Assembly (NCBI RefSeq): GCF_902833145.1
Contig: NZ_CADFEN010000004.1
Coordinates: 62,001-126,000, forward strand
Direction of reading: 5' to 3'
Length of the DNA stretch: 64,000 nucleotides
DNA from: Burkholderia sp. BCC0506
GTDB taxonomy: Bacteria > Pseudomonadota > Gammaproteobacteria > Burkholderiales > Burkholderiaceae
Shown here: positions 54,320 through 62,778 of the stretch, piece after piece
How positions within the stretch are numbered: the stretch's first letter is position 1
Layout of the letters: each line of letters starts with the position of its first letter
Notes under the pieces: generated by a model
Database searches by the model: none
What the model saw: only the letters and a program-made list of their open reading frames with translations
What the model was told of the DNA's origin: nothing
Program-made: the position numbers and the translations under genes

Positions 54320-54871
54320 TTACTGATAGATCAGCGAGTACTCGACGCGCGAGTTGACGTCGCCGGCCTTCACGGCACCGGACGCGTAGTACTCGGCGAA
54401 GTAGTTGAGCTTCGCGGTGCCATCGGTGCCGATGGTGGCGAGCTGCGTGCTGGCCGGCGTCTGCGCGCCGATGGGGACCAGCTTCTGTTGGTCGTCCAGC
54501 ACGTTGATCTGGACGCCTTCCGCGGCCTTGTCGCCCGCATCGATCGTCAGACGACCGCTCGACTGATCGACGTTCGTGCCGTTCTCGAAGATGACGCCGA
54601 CCTTCACCGGATTTTCATCGCCGGTCGCGCAGCCCTTGAGCGCCAGCGAGAATGCGCTGCGAGCGGCGACGGAGCCGACGTCGGCCAGCGCCGTGGTGCT
54701 GACCGGCGGCAGCGGGACGGTGAGGTCCGATCCGCCTTCGACGCTGCAGGTCGACGCGACGACTTTGCCGTTGAAGTTGATGGTGCCGTCCGATGCGTGA
54801 GCGGCGGACGAGAAGGCGACGCCGGCTGCGACGAGGAGGAACGGGATAGCGCTGCGCTTGAGGTTCTTCAT
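54320..54871 (-). CDS. Major fimbrial subunit (pilin)
   Basis: 183 residues: signal peptide ending AAHAS, then DGTINFNGKVVASTCSVEGG and a second cysteine in LKGCATGDE forming the conserved disulphide, and a C-terminal end VEYSLIYQ with the penultimate tyrosine of pilins. It polymerises to form the shaft. It is the first gene of a leftward operon (pilin, chaperone, usher, adhesin), with GGAG before its ATG, and is preceded by an A+T-rich promoter region. Confidence 0.92.
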   Translation of the reverse strand: MKNLKRSAIPFLLVAAGVAFSSAAHASDGTINFNGKVVASTCSVEGGSDLTVPLPPVSTTALADVGSVAARSAFSLALKGCATGDENPVKVGVIFENGTNVDQSSGRLTIDAGDKAAEGVQINVLDDQQKLVPIGAQTPASTQLATIGTDGTAKLNYFAEYYASGAVKAGDVNSRVEYSLIYQ

Positions 54872-55286
54872 ATTTAACAACTCCAAATAAAGTTCGACGA
54901 TCGAAAGCGCGAGGTGAATTTAAAACTACGAATGGCGCGTTTCGGATTGAATTATGCTTGCCATGTAATGATTTTGTAATTTGACGGGTACGAATTGATA
55001 AGCTTTTTTACTAGTACGCGTACTAAGTTGTTTGGGTCGCCAGTAGCGGCCTTTCAGGCGGGGCGAGGGGCCGAGCAGGAGGGCGCAGGCAGGAGGGAGC
55101 GGGCGAGCATGCTCGTCCCGTTACCGAAGTCGGCGAGGCACCGATTTCGTTGGTCGCGCTATTCGGTATTCGTCAATCGCAGCGGATCGACGCGGGCATG
55201 ACCGGCCGACGGGCGACGTTGCGGGAGACGCAGGTCATGCAACGGTCGCACGTGCGGCCGGTCGCGATATCGCGGGGCGACGCGAG
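54872..55286. promoter_or_regulatory. A+T-rich upstream region of the fimbrial operon
   Basis: 415 bp, gene-free. The part up to about 55035 is the most A+T-rich interval so far, typical of H-NS-silenced adhesin promoters, and contains the palindrome at 55012-55025. The right part is GC-rich and lies after the peptide transporter operon end; no clear terminator is visible there. Confidence 0.6.
55012..55025. promoter_or_regulatory. 14-bp palindrome TAGTACGCGTACTA, candidate operator
   Basis: A perfect dyad 141 bp upstream of the pilin start codon, flanked by A/T runs. No fimbrial regulator gene adjoins the operon, so the binding protein is unknown. Confidence 0.45.
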
Positions 55287-56063
55287 TCAGGTCGTGGGGG
55301 CGCCGGCGATCGGGTCGAGCCGGCGGTAGCCTTCGGTCGCGTTCAGCAGCGTGCGCGTGTAGTCGCGTGCGACCTGCCCGGCCCGCACGTCCTCGACCCG
55401 CAGCTGCTCGACGATCTCGCCGTGCTGCATCACCGCGACGCGCTGGCACAGGAAGCCGATCACCGCGAGGTTGTGGCTGACGAGGATCATCGTCAGGTTG
55501 CGTTCGCGATGCAGGCGGCGCAGCAGGTTCAGGATTTCGGCCTGCACCGATACGTCGAGCGCGGACGTCGGCTCGTCGAGCAGCAGCACGCGCGGCTCGA
55601 CGATCAGCGCGCGCGCGATCGCCACGCGCTGCCGCTGGCCGCCCGACAACTGGTGCGGATAGCGGAAGCGGAACGCGGGGCCGAGGCCCACCTCGGCGAG
55701 CGCGCGGGCGATCCGCGCATCGGCGTCGCCGATCGCATGGATCGACAGCGGCTCGCGCAGCGTCTGGTCGACGGTGAAGCGCGGATGCAGCGACGCATAC
55801 GGATCCTGGAACACCATCTGCACGTGGCGGCGGAACGCGCGATCGGGCGTGCCGTCGACCGGGCGGCCGTCGATCGACAGGCTGCCGGACGCGAGCGGCA
55901 CGAGGCCCGTCAGCGCACGCAGCAGCGTCGACTTGCCTGAACCCGATTCGCCGACGAGCCCGAACACTTCGCCGTCGCGCACCGCGAAGCTCGCGTTGCG
56001 CACGGCGTCGACGTGACCCGTGCGGGTCGGGAAACGGATCGATGCGTGATCGACGTCGATCAT
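55287..56063 (-). CDS. Peptide ABC transporter ATP-binding protein, DppF/DdpF type
   Basis: 258 residues: Walker A GESGSGKSTLLRALTG, Q-loop QMVFQDPYASLHPR, signature LSGGQRQRVAIARAL, Walker B VLLLDEPTSALD, H-loop VSHNL, then a short C-terminal oligopeptide-transporter extension. ATG at 56063 overlaps the stop of the partner ATPase (ATGA), showing translational coupling. Last gene of the dipeptide operon. Confidence 0.9.
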   Translation of the reverse strand: MIDVDHASIRFPTRTGHVDAVRNASFAVRDGEVFGLVGESGSGKSTLLRALTGLVPLASGSLSIDGRPVDGTPDRAFRRHVQMVFQDPYASLHPRFTVDQTLREPLSIHAIGDADARIARALAEVGLGPAFRFRYPHQLSGGQRQRVAIARALIVEPRVLLLDEPTSALDVSVQAEILNLLRRLHRERNLTMILVSHNLAVIGFLCQRVAVMQHGEIVEQLRVEDVRAGQVARDYTRTLLNATEGYRRLDPIAGAPTT

Positions 56064-56992
56064 CGTACGGCCTCCTGTCGATCGGCGGCTGCGGTAGCTG
56101 ACGCCGACGATGCGGCGTCGAGCCATGCCGGATCGCGTCGCAGCACCGGCAATTCGTCGGGCGGGTTCGCGAGCGGCGGGTTCGCCGCGAGCAGCCCGCG
56201 GGTATACGGGTGAGACGCGTCGCGCAGGTCGCGCGCGGCGCAGGTTTCGACGACGCGGCCCGCATACATCACCGCGACGCGGTCGCAGAACGACATCACG
56301 AGCGGCAGGTCGTGGCTGATGAACATCAGGCCCGTGCCGTGCCGCGCGATCATCGCGTCGAGCACCGCGAGCACCTGCATCGACACCGCGACGTCGAGCG
56401 CGGAGGTCGGCTCGTCGGCGATCAACAGGCGCGGGCCGGTCGACACCATCATCGCGATCATCACGCGCTGCCCCATGCCGCCCGACAGCTCGTGCGGATA
56501 CGCATCGGCGACGCGCGCCGGATCGCGGATCTGCACGGCCGCGAGCGCATCGACGATCCGCTCGCGCAGCGCACGGCCGCGCAGGCCGGGCTCGTGCAGC
56601 CGGAACGCCTCGCCCATCTGCTTCGCGACCGTCATCACCGGGTTCAGCGAATATTTCGGGTCCTGCAGGATCATCCCCATCCGGCTGCCGCACAGCCGCC
56701 GGCGCTCGCGCGGCGACATCGCGAGCAGGTCGTGGCCCGCGAAGCGCATCGTGCGCGCCGACCAGCGCGCGGCGTCGGGCAGCAGGCCGAGCAGCGCGCG
56801 GCCGGTCAGCGACTTGCCGGAGCCCGATTCGCCGACGATGCCGAGCCGCTCGCCCGGCGCGAGCGTCAGCGACAGGTCGCGCACGGCGTCGGTGACGCTG
56901 CCGTCGTGCCCGCGAAAGCCGATCTTCAGCCCGTCGATCTCGCAGAGCGGCGCCGGCGCGGCGGTGGAATTCATCGGCATGTCATGCTCCAT
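56060..56992 (-). CDS. Peptide ABC transporter ATP-binding protein, DppD/DdpD type
   Basis: 310 residues: Walker A GESGSGKSLTGRALLG, Q-loop MILQDPKYSLNP, signature LSGGMGQRVMIAMM, Walker B LLIADEPTSALD, H-loop ISHDL, and the C-terminal oligo/dipeptide extension SHPYTRGLLAANP. The start at 56992 overlaps the permease gene by 11 bp; a later ATG (MPMNST) is a possible alternative. Pairs with the DppF-type subunit. Confidence 0.9.
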   Translation of the reverse strand: MEHDMPMNSTAAPAPLCEIDGLKIGFRGHDGSVTDAVRDLSLTLAPGERLGIVGESGSGKSLTGRALLGLLPDAARWSARTMRFAGHDLLAMSPRERRRLCGSRMGMILQDPKYSLNPVMTVAKQMGEAFRLHEPGLRGRALRERIVDALAAVQIRDPARVADAYPHELSGGMGQRVMIAMMVSTGPRLLIADEPTSALDVAVSMQVLAVLDAMIARHGTGLMFISHDLPLVMSFCDRVAVMYAGRVVETCAARDLRDASHPYTRGLLAANPPLANPPDELPVLRRDPAWLDAASSASATAAADRQEAVR

Positions 56993-57896
56993 GGCGGGGG
57001 TCGAAGACGTCGCGCAGCCCGTCGCCGAGCAGGTTGAACGCGAGGCTCACGAGCAGGATCGCGATGCCGGGCAGCGTCGCGACCCACCACGCGTCGAGCA
57101 GCACGTTGCGGCCCGACGCGACCATGAAGCCCCATTCGGGGCTCGGCGGCTGCGCGCCGAGGCCGAGAAAGCCGAGGCCCGCGACGGTCAGGATGATGCC
57201 GGCCATGTCGAGCGTCGCGCGCACGATCACCGACGACATGCAGAGCGGCATGATGTAGCGCAGCAGGATGCGCGGCCCCGACGCGCCTTGCAGCCGCGCG
57301 GCATGGATGTAGTCGGCCTGCGCGATGCGGATCGTCTCCGCGCGCGCGAGCCGCGCATACGCGGGCCATGCGGTGATCGAGATCGCGACGACCGCGTTGA
57401 TCACGCCGGGGCCGAGCGCGGCCGCGAACGCGAGCGCGAGCACGATCTTCGGGAATGCGAGCGCGATGTCGGTGATGCGCATCAGCACGCTGTCGACGAA
57501 GCCGCCGCAATAGCCGGCCGTCGTGCCGATCAGGAGGCCGATCGGTACGACGATCACGACGACGAGCAGCGCGATGCCGAGCGTCAGGCGCGACCCGGCG
57601 ATCAGCCGCGAGAGGATGTCGCGGCCGAGCTGGTCGGTGCCGAACCAGTGCGACGGCGAGCCGGGCGGCAGCAGCCGGTCGGCCAGCACCTGGCGCAGCG
57701 GATCGTGCGGCGTGATCAGCGGGCCGACGATCGCGACCGCGATCAGCGCGAGCAGGATCGCGAGCCCGAACAGGTTGAGCGGATTCGTGGCGAACCGGCG
57801 CCAGCGTCGGTACGCGAGGCCGAAGGCGGCCTGCGAGCGCGAGGCGGGCGCGTCGGACAACAGCCACGCGCGCAGGGAGAGACGCTCGGCGCTCAT
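56982..57896 (-). CDS. Peptide ABC transporter permease, DppC/DdpC type
   Basis: 304 residues, six membrane segments. N-terminal NPLNLFGLAILLALIAVAIV leads to HWFGTDQLGRDILSRLIAGS, a DppC/OppC signature, and the EAA-like loop around YIHAARLQGASGPRILLRYI. The start at 57896 (MSAERLSLRAW) has no clear ribosome site. Encoded between the DppB-type permease and the ATPases. Confidence 0.9.
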   Translation of the reverse strand: MSAERLSLRAWLLSDAPASRSQAAFGLAYRRWRRFATNPLNLFGLAILLALIAVAIVGPLITPHDPLRQVLADRLLPPGSPSHWFGTDQLGRDILSRLIAGSRLTLGIALLVVVIVVPIGLLIGTTAGYCGGFVDSVLMRITDIALAFPKIVLALAFAAALGPGVINAVVAISITAWPAYARLARAETIRIAQADYIHAARLQGASGPRILLRYIMPLCMSSVIVRATLDMAGIILTVAGLGFLGLGAQPPSPEWGFMVASGRNVLLDAWWVATLPGIAILLVSLAFNLLGDGLRDVFDPRHGA

Positions 57897-57961
57897 GATT
57901 GGACGGCCTTCGGCATGGACGATGAAAGAAGCGGGGGGAAAGCGTTCATGTCGGGCGGCCC

Positions 57962-59032
57962 TCAGCGCGCACGCGGATCGAACACGCGGTACAGCGCGTC
58001 GGTCAGCAGGTTGACGGTGATGAACATCGCGCCGATCACGAGCGTCGCGCCGAGCACGGCGTTCATGTCGGCGTTCAGCAGCGCGCCGGTCAGGTACGAG
58101 CCGAGCCCCGGCCACGCGAACACGATCTCGGTCAGCACCGAGCCTTCGAGCAGGTTGCTGTACGTGAGCGCGATCACCGTGAGCAGCGGCACCGCGATGT
58201 TGCCGAACGCGTGCCGCCAGATCACGCGCCGCTCGGACAGACCCTTCGCGCGTGCGGTGACGATGTATTCCTGGCTCAGCTGGTCGAGCATGAACGAGCG
58301 CGTCATGCGGCTGAGATACGCGACCGAGTAGTAGCCGAGGATCGCGGCCGGCAGCGCGATGTGCGACACCGCGTTGCGGAACACGTCCCACTCGCCGGCC
58401 AGTGCCGCGTCGAGCAGCAGGCTGCCCGTGCGCGGGTCGACCATCCCGTCGTACACGGGATCGAGCCGGCCGGGGCCGCCGACCCAGTGCAGCCGCGCGT
58501 AGAACAGCAGCAGCCCCATCAACCCGAGCCAGAACACGGGAACCGAATTGCCGATCAGCCCGACGAAGCGCGCGATGTGATCGATCGGGCGGTTGTGCTT
58601 CACGGCGGCCGCGACGCCAAGCGGCACGCCGATCGCGATGCCGATCAGCGTCGCGATCGTCGCCAGTTCGAGCGTGGCCGGGAACACGCGCCTGATGTCG
58701 TCGAGCACCGGGTTCGCGGTCAGCAGCGACACGCCGAGATTGCCGTGCAGCACGTCGCGCGCATAGATCAGGAATTGCGTGGCGAGCGGCTTGTCGAGCC
58801 CGAGTGCGATGCGCTCGGCCGCGTACGCCTCGGCCGACGCGCGATCGCCGAGGATCGCGAGCACGGGATCGATCGGCACCTTGCGGCCGATCACGAACGT
58901 CAGCGCGAGCAGCCCCGCGAACGTGACGGCGAGCGTGATCGCCCAGCGCAGCACGCGCAGCGCCCAGCGTACGGCCGGGCGCCGCGCGGGCAGCGTGCGC
59001 AGGGCTTCGAGGGAGGAGGCGGGGGTCGACAT
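57962..59032 (-). CDS. Peptide ABC transporter permease, DppB/DdpB type
   Basis: 356 residues, six membrane segments, somewhat longer than DppB (about 340) because of an Ala/Arg-rich N-terminal tail. Family landmarks are DPVLAILGDRASAEAY, GVPLGVAAAVKHNRPIDH, GNSVPVFWLGLMGLLLFY and the EAA loop IVTARAKGLSERRVIWRHAF. Encoded 10 bp after the binding-protein gene. Confidence 0.9.
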   Translation of the reverse strand: MSTPASSLEALRTLPARRPAVRWALRVLRWAITLAVTFAGLLALTFVIGRKVPIDPVLAILGDRASAEAYAAERIALGLDKPLATQFLIYARDVLHGNLGVSLLTANPVLDDIRRVFPATLELATIATLIGIAIGVPLGVAAAVKHNRPIDHIARFVGLIGNSVPVFWLGLMGLLLFYARLHWVGGPGRLDPVYDGMVDPRTGSLLLDAALAGEWDVFRNAVSHIALPAAILGYYSVAYLSRMTRSFMLDQLSQEYIVTARAKGLSERRVIWRHAFGNIAVPLLTVIALTYSNLLEGSVLTEIVFAWPGLGSYLTGALLNADMNAVLGATLVIGAMFITVNLLTDALYRVFDPRAR

Positions 59033-59042
59033 GCGGCGAATC

Positions 59043-60644
59043 TTATTGCTTCTTCAGGTTGCGGTACGACACCAGGTCGTTGATCGGCCCGACTTCGAGC
59101 CCGTTCACGCCCGGCCGCGTCGCGACCTGCGCGACTTTCTCGAACATGATCACGAACGGCGAGCGCGCAAGCACTTCCTTCTGCATCGCCTGATACAGTT
59201 GCGCGCGTTTCGCGGCGGTCGGTTCGGCGAGCGCGGTGTCGGTTTCCTTCGTCAGTTGCGGGATGTCCCAGCTGTTGCGCCAGGCCAGCATTTTATAGCT
59301 CGACTTGTCGGTGTTGTCCGGATTCCACGCGAAGCCCTGCGCGTTGCTGTGCGGATCGATGTAGTCCGCCGACCATTCGCCGATGTAGATGTCGTGCTGG
59401 CGCGCGCGGTATTTCGCGAGCGTCTGCTTGTTGTCCCCGGGGATCAACTGCACCTTGATGCCCGCCTGCGCGAAGTTCGCCTGCACGGCCTGCGCGATCT
59501 CCGTATACGGATAGTCGTTGCGCACGTCCATCGTCACCGAGAAGCCGTTCGGCACGCCGGCCTTCGCGAGCAGCGCCTTCGCCTTCGCGACGTCGAGCTT
59601 GTACGGGTTCGAATTCAGCGTGCCGAGGAAGCCATCGGGCAGGAAGGTCTGGTGCACCTTGTAGGTCGTCTTCACGACGTTGGACTGGATGCCCGCGTAG
59701 TCGACCAGCCATTTCAGCGCTTCCTGCACGTCGGGTTTCGCGAGCGTCGGGTTCTTCGTGTTCAGGCCGAGATACAGCAGCGTCGCCTGCGGCGAGGCCG
59801 CCACCTTCGCCTTGCCCGACTTCACGACCGATGCCAGATCGTCGGGGCTCAGGTCGCGCGCCGCGTCGACGTCGCCGTTTTCCAGCAGCAGCCGCTGGCT
59901 CGCGGCTTCGGGCACGTGGCGCAGCACGATGCGCTTCATCGCGAGCGGCAGCCGGTAGCCGTCGAAGCGCTGCAGCACGATGCTGTCGCCGGCTGTCCAC
60001 TTGACGAGCTTGTAGGCGCCGGAGCCGGCTTCGTTGGTCTTCAGCCATGCGTTGCCGAAGTCGTTGCCCTGCTGGTGCGACAGCAGCAGCTTCCTGTCGA
60101 CCACCGACGCGGGCCACGAGCCGAGCACGTTAAGCACGAAGGTCGGCGCGTACTTGCGGTCGGTCGTGACCGACACCGTCGCGTCGTCGAGCTTCTTCAC
60201 GTTCGCGACGACGTTCGCCTTCGTGAGGCCGATACCCGTCAGCACCGCGGCCGGTCCCTTGTCGAGCAGCACCGCGCGCTGGATCGACCACGCGACGTCG
60301 TCGGCCGTCAGCGGGTTGCCCGAGTGGAACTTGAGGCCCGAGCGCAGCTTGAACGTATAGGTCAGGCCGTCGGGGCTGACCGTCCACGACTGCGCGACGT
60401 CGCCGTTGAATTTCGACGGATCTCGCAGGTCGACGCGCACGAGCCGGTCGTACGTGTTCGCGACGTATTCTTCCGGCACCAGCTCGTAGATCTCGCCCGG
60501 GTCGAGCGTCGTGAATTCGTCGAGCAGCGTGGCCATCACGAACATGTCCTTCGGCGTTTCCGCATGGGCCGCGGAAAGCGGAACGGCGGCGAGCAGGGAC
60601 GCGGCGGCCAGCGCTGCGACGAGCCGGGAGATCGGGAGTTTCAT
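59043..60644 (-). CDS. Peptide ABC transporter substrate-binding protein, DdpA/DppA-like
   Basis: 533-residue periplasmic binding protein of the large SBP_bac_5 family: signal peptide ending SAAHAE, then VMATLLDEFTTLDPGEIYE, GLTYTFKLRSGLKFHSGNPL, and SADYIDPHSNAQGFAWNPDN. Expected to bind a short peptide. Linkage to DdpX points to D-Ala-D-Ala or related wall dipeptides, but specificity cannot be read from the sequence. GGAG precedes the start at 60644. Confidence 0.9.
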   Translation of the reverse strand: MKLPISRLVAALAAASLLAAVPLSAAHAETPKDMFVMATLLDEFTTLDPGEIYELVPEEYVANTYDRLVRVDLRDPSKFNGDVAQSWTVSPDGLTYTFKLRSGLKFHSGNPLTADDVAWSIQRAVLLDKGPAAVLTGIGLTKANVVANVKKLDDATVSVTTDRKYAPTFVLNVLGSWPASVVDRKLLLSHQQGNDFGNAWLKTNEAGSGAYKLVKWTAGDSIVLQRFDGYRLPLAMKRIVLRHVPEAASQRLLLENGDVDAARDLSPDDLASVVKSGKAKVAASPQATLLYLGLNTKNPTLAKPDVQEALKWLVDYAGIQSNVVKTTYKVHQTFLPDGFLGTLNSNPYKLDVAKAKALLAKAGVPNGFSVTMDVRNDYPYTEIAQAVQANFAQAGIKVQLIPGDNKQTLAKYRARQHDIYIGEWSADYIDPHSNAQGFAWNPDNTDKSSYKMLAWRNSWDIPQLTKETDTALAEPTAAKRAQLYQAMQKEVLARSPFVIMFEKVAQVATRPGVNGLEVGPINDLVSYRNLKKQ

Positions 60645-60714
60645 GGGCGCTTCTCCATCTGTCGTTAGAGTCGTTGAACGTGAACCTGCATGAAAAAGGA
60701 GGCGTGCATCGTCG

Positions 60715-61278
60715 TTACATCAGGCGCCACGGGCCGCTCGCCGCGTTGTCGATCTGCGGCAGCGCACGCGAGCCGGGCAGTTCGTAGTGCCACCATTCGC
60801 TGTCGATGTGCGCGAAGCCTGCCGCATGCATCACGCCGAGCAGCAGCAGGCGATTGCGTTGCACCTGCTCGGGCAATCCCGCGTGAAAATGGCCCGACGC
60901 GGCCACCATCTCGTCGAAGCCCGTGCCCATGTCGAGCGGCTCGCCGTTCGCGCCGACGAGCGTCAGGTCGAGCGCGGTGCCGCGGCTGTGATTCGAGCCG
61001 CGGCCGAGATCGGCGACGAAGTTCGGATCGGGCAGGAAATCCCACAGCACCTGCTGCGCCTGCGGCGGCCGGTATGCGTCGTAGATGCGCAGCGTGAAGC
61101 CGGCTTGCGCGGCCACGTCGACTGCGCGCCGCAATGCGGCTTCGGCCGGCTCGAGCAGCAGGCAGTGTGCGCGCCGGTAAATCGGCTTGCCGGTCAGGTT
61201 GCGGTCGGTCGCGTAGACGAGATCGATGTCGACGCGGTGCGTGGCGGGCGTGATTTCGACGAGGCGGTGATCGTTCAT
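60715..61278 (-). CDS. ddpX: D-alanyl-D-alanine dipeptidase
   Basis: 187-residue zinc dipeptidase of the VanX/DdpX family. The zinc ligands are H97 and D104 (SNHSRGTALD) and H164, with catalytic E161 (SEWWHYE) and R70 (YDAYRPP), all intact. It cuts D-Ala-D-Ala to D-alanine in the cytoplasm. In Escherichia coli ddpX starts the ddpXABCDF operon used to scavenge D-Ala-D-Ala; here it is encoded between an RpiR regulator and the ABC importer. No vancomycin-resistance ligase or dehydrogenase is nearby, so a nutritional or wall-recycling role is more likely. Confidence 0.92.
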   Translation of the reverse strand: MNDHRLVEITPATHRVDIDLVYATDRNLTGKPIYRRAHCLLLEPAEAALRRAVDVAAQAGFTLRIYDAYRPPQAQQVLWDFLPDPNFVADLGRGSNHSRGTALDLTLVGANGEPLDMGTGFDEMVAASGHFHAGLPEQVQRNRLLLLGVMHAAGFAHIDSEWWHYELPGSRALPQIDNAASGPWRLM

Positions 61279-61295
61279 CGGCGGGGCGGGCTCGC

Positions 61296-62177
61296 TCAGG
61301 ATTCGAATTGATCGAACGTGCGCTGCAATTCGCGGTTGCGCGCGACGCGCCGGTCGATCGCGGGGCCGAGGCGATCGACCACGGCCGTGATCAGCAGGTT
61401 GAACAGGCAGGTGAGCGGCGCGAGCGAATCCCAGAACTGGCCGACGTCGGTCTTCACCTGCAGCAGGTCGGCCGGCCATTCGCGCGCCCACGGGCAATAC
61501 AGATCGGTGACCAGCGCGAACGGCTGTCCGAGCTCGGCCGCCGCCTGGCAATAGCGGCGCGCGCTGCGCGAATACGCGCGCGTATCGGTGACGATGCAGT
61601 ACGGCCGCTCGAATTCGGAGTTCAGCGAATCGACGTACGAGCCCGACTGTCCGTCGGAATAGAACACGCGCGGGCGCAGGTATTCGAGGTAGCTGCTGAA
61701 TGCATTGCTGATGCCGCGCGTCGACTGGATGCCGAGGATGAACACGGCGTCGGCATGCGCGATCCGGTCGGCCACCTGCGCGAACACCGGGCCTTCGGCG
61801 AGGCGGTACACGTGGCGGATCGCGTCGAGCTCGCGCTCGAGCGACGACACGAGCGTGCCGTCGCTGCCGTTGCCGTTGCGTTCGGCCGGCTGCGCGCCGG
61901 CGACGCGGCGGTATTCGTCGAGCCGGTCCGTGATCATCCACGGGCGATCGGCGCCGCCGCGCAGTTCGCGCTTCAGGTCGTCGAGATTGCGGTAGCCGAC
62001 GCTGCGCAGGAAACGCCCGACCGAGATGCCGCTCGTGCCGGCCTGCTGCGCGATCTGGTCGGCCGTCTCGAGCCCGAGCCGGTCGAGGTTCGCGAGCATG
62101 TAGCTCGCGATGCGCTTGGCCGTCGGCGTCAGCTCGGCATAGCGGGATTCGACGGTACGGGCGAACGCGCAGGTCAT
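61296..62177 (-). CDS. RpiR/MurR-family transcriptional regulator
   Basis: 293 residues: N-terminal HTH_6 domain (about 1-77; ADQIAQQAGTSGISVGRFLR) and a SIS sugar-phosphate-binding domain (about 120-260; VFILGIQSTRGIS). MurR/RpiR proteins often control catabolism of amino sugars and wall fragments such as MurNAc-6P. It is the first gene of the dipeptide-scavenging operon, 17 bp before ddpX, so it probably controls its own operon. Its effector may be a wall-derived sugar phosphate. Confidence 0.9.
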   Translation of the reverse strand: MTCAFARTVESRYAELTPTAKRIASYMLANLDRLGLETADQIAQQAGTSGISVGRFLRSVGYRNLDDLKRELRGGADRPWMITDRLDEYRRVAGAQPAERNGNGSDGTLVSSLERELDAIRHVYRLAEGPVFAQVADRIAHADAVFILGIQSTRGISNAFSSYLEYLRPRVFYSDGQSGSYVDSLNSEFERPYCIVTDTRAYSRSARRYCQAAAELGQPFALVTDLYCPWAREWPADLLQVKTDVGQFWDSLAPLTCLFNLLITAVVDRLGPAIDRRVARNRELQRTFDQFES

Positions 62178-62778
62178 CGGCTGTTAGATCGTTGTCGTTT
62201 GATAACGGAATGTCATCCATCTAACAAAACCAATAAAAACGGCACCAGATAAAAAAAACTATGCGGGCGCTGTCGTGAATAGCTTTTTCCGTGTCGCGTC
62301 GGGGAGGGCGCGGCGGCGGCCTCGACATCTTCTACCCGACACGGCGGCCGGTAGGCGCCCGGCCCCCGATCGTGGCCAGCCGCGGCTTTTCATGCGATTG
62401 ATTGCGCGGATCGAAACGGCAATCAATTTTATTCAGGGATTAAAAAAACAGTGGGATCGTTTTATTTTTAAATGGAGTTAATTGTTGACTTGGTGGATGG
62501 GGGTGTTTTGATTTTTGTCAATAAAATTGATTTGCCGGGTTTGTTTTTATTTTCACCTGGATTGTATCGGTGGATTGTGTGCGCATAATGCGGCGTCGTT
62601 ATGAGATTCGAATTATTTGTCCTGCTGACGGGGCGGATAAGTGACGGACGGATTGCCTGCCGTGAATCCGCCGCCAGGGAGTGCGCAGCGATGCAGTCGG
62701 GCAGGTGCCCCATGGCGTCGTCGGGGCGCGCATTGCGCGCACGTCGGTTGTATGACACACGAGAAGGAGCAGGTGCTC
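62178..62778. other. Long A+T-rich region between the RpiR and chitinase genes
   Basis: 601 bp, gene-free. It includes the repeat at 62182-62226. The stretch 62400-62585 is strikingly A+T-rich with runs of T and A (for example TCAATAAAATTGA at 62518-62530) and must hold the chitinase promoter. The remainder up to the chitinase start is GC-rich leader. Confidence 0.5.
62182..62226. promoter_or_regulatory. Inverted repeat TGTTAGAT ... ATCTAACA upstream of the RpiR operon
   Basis: 8-bp arms at 62182-62189 and 62219-62226, starting 5 bp upstream of the regulator start codon; a nested CGTT/AACG dyad lies between them. It is a candidate autoregulatory operator. Confidence 0.45.
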
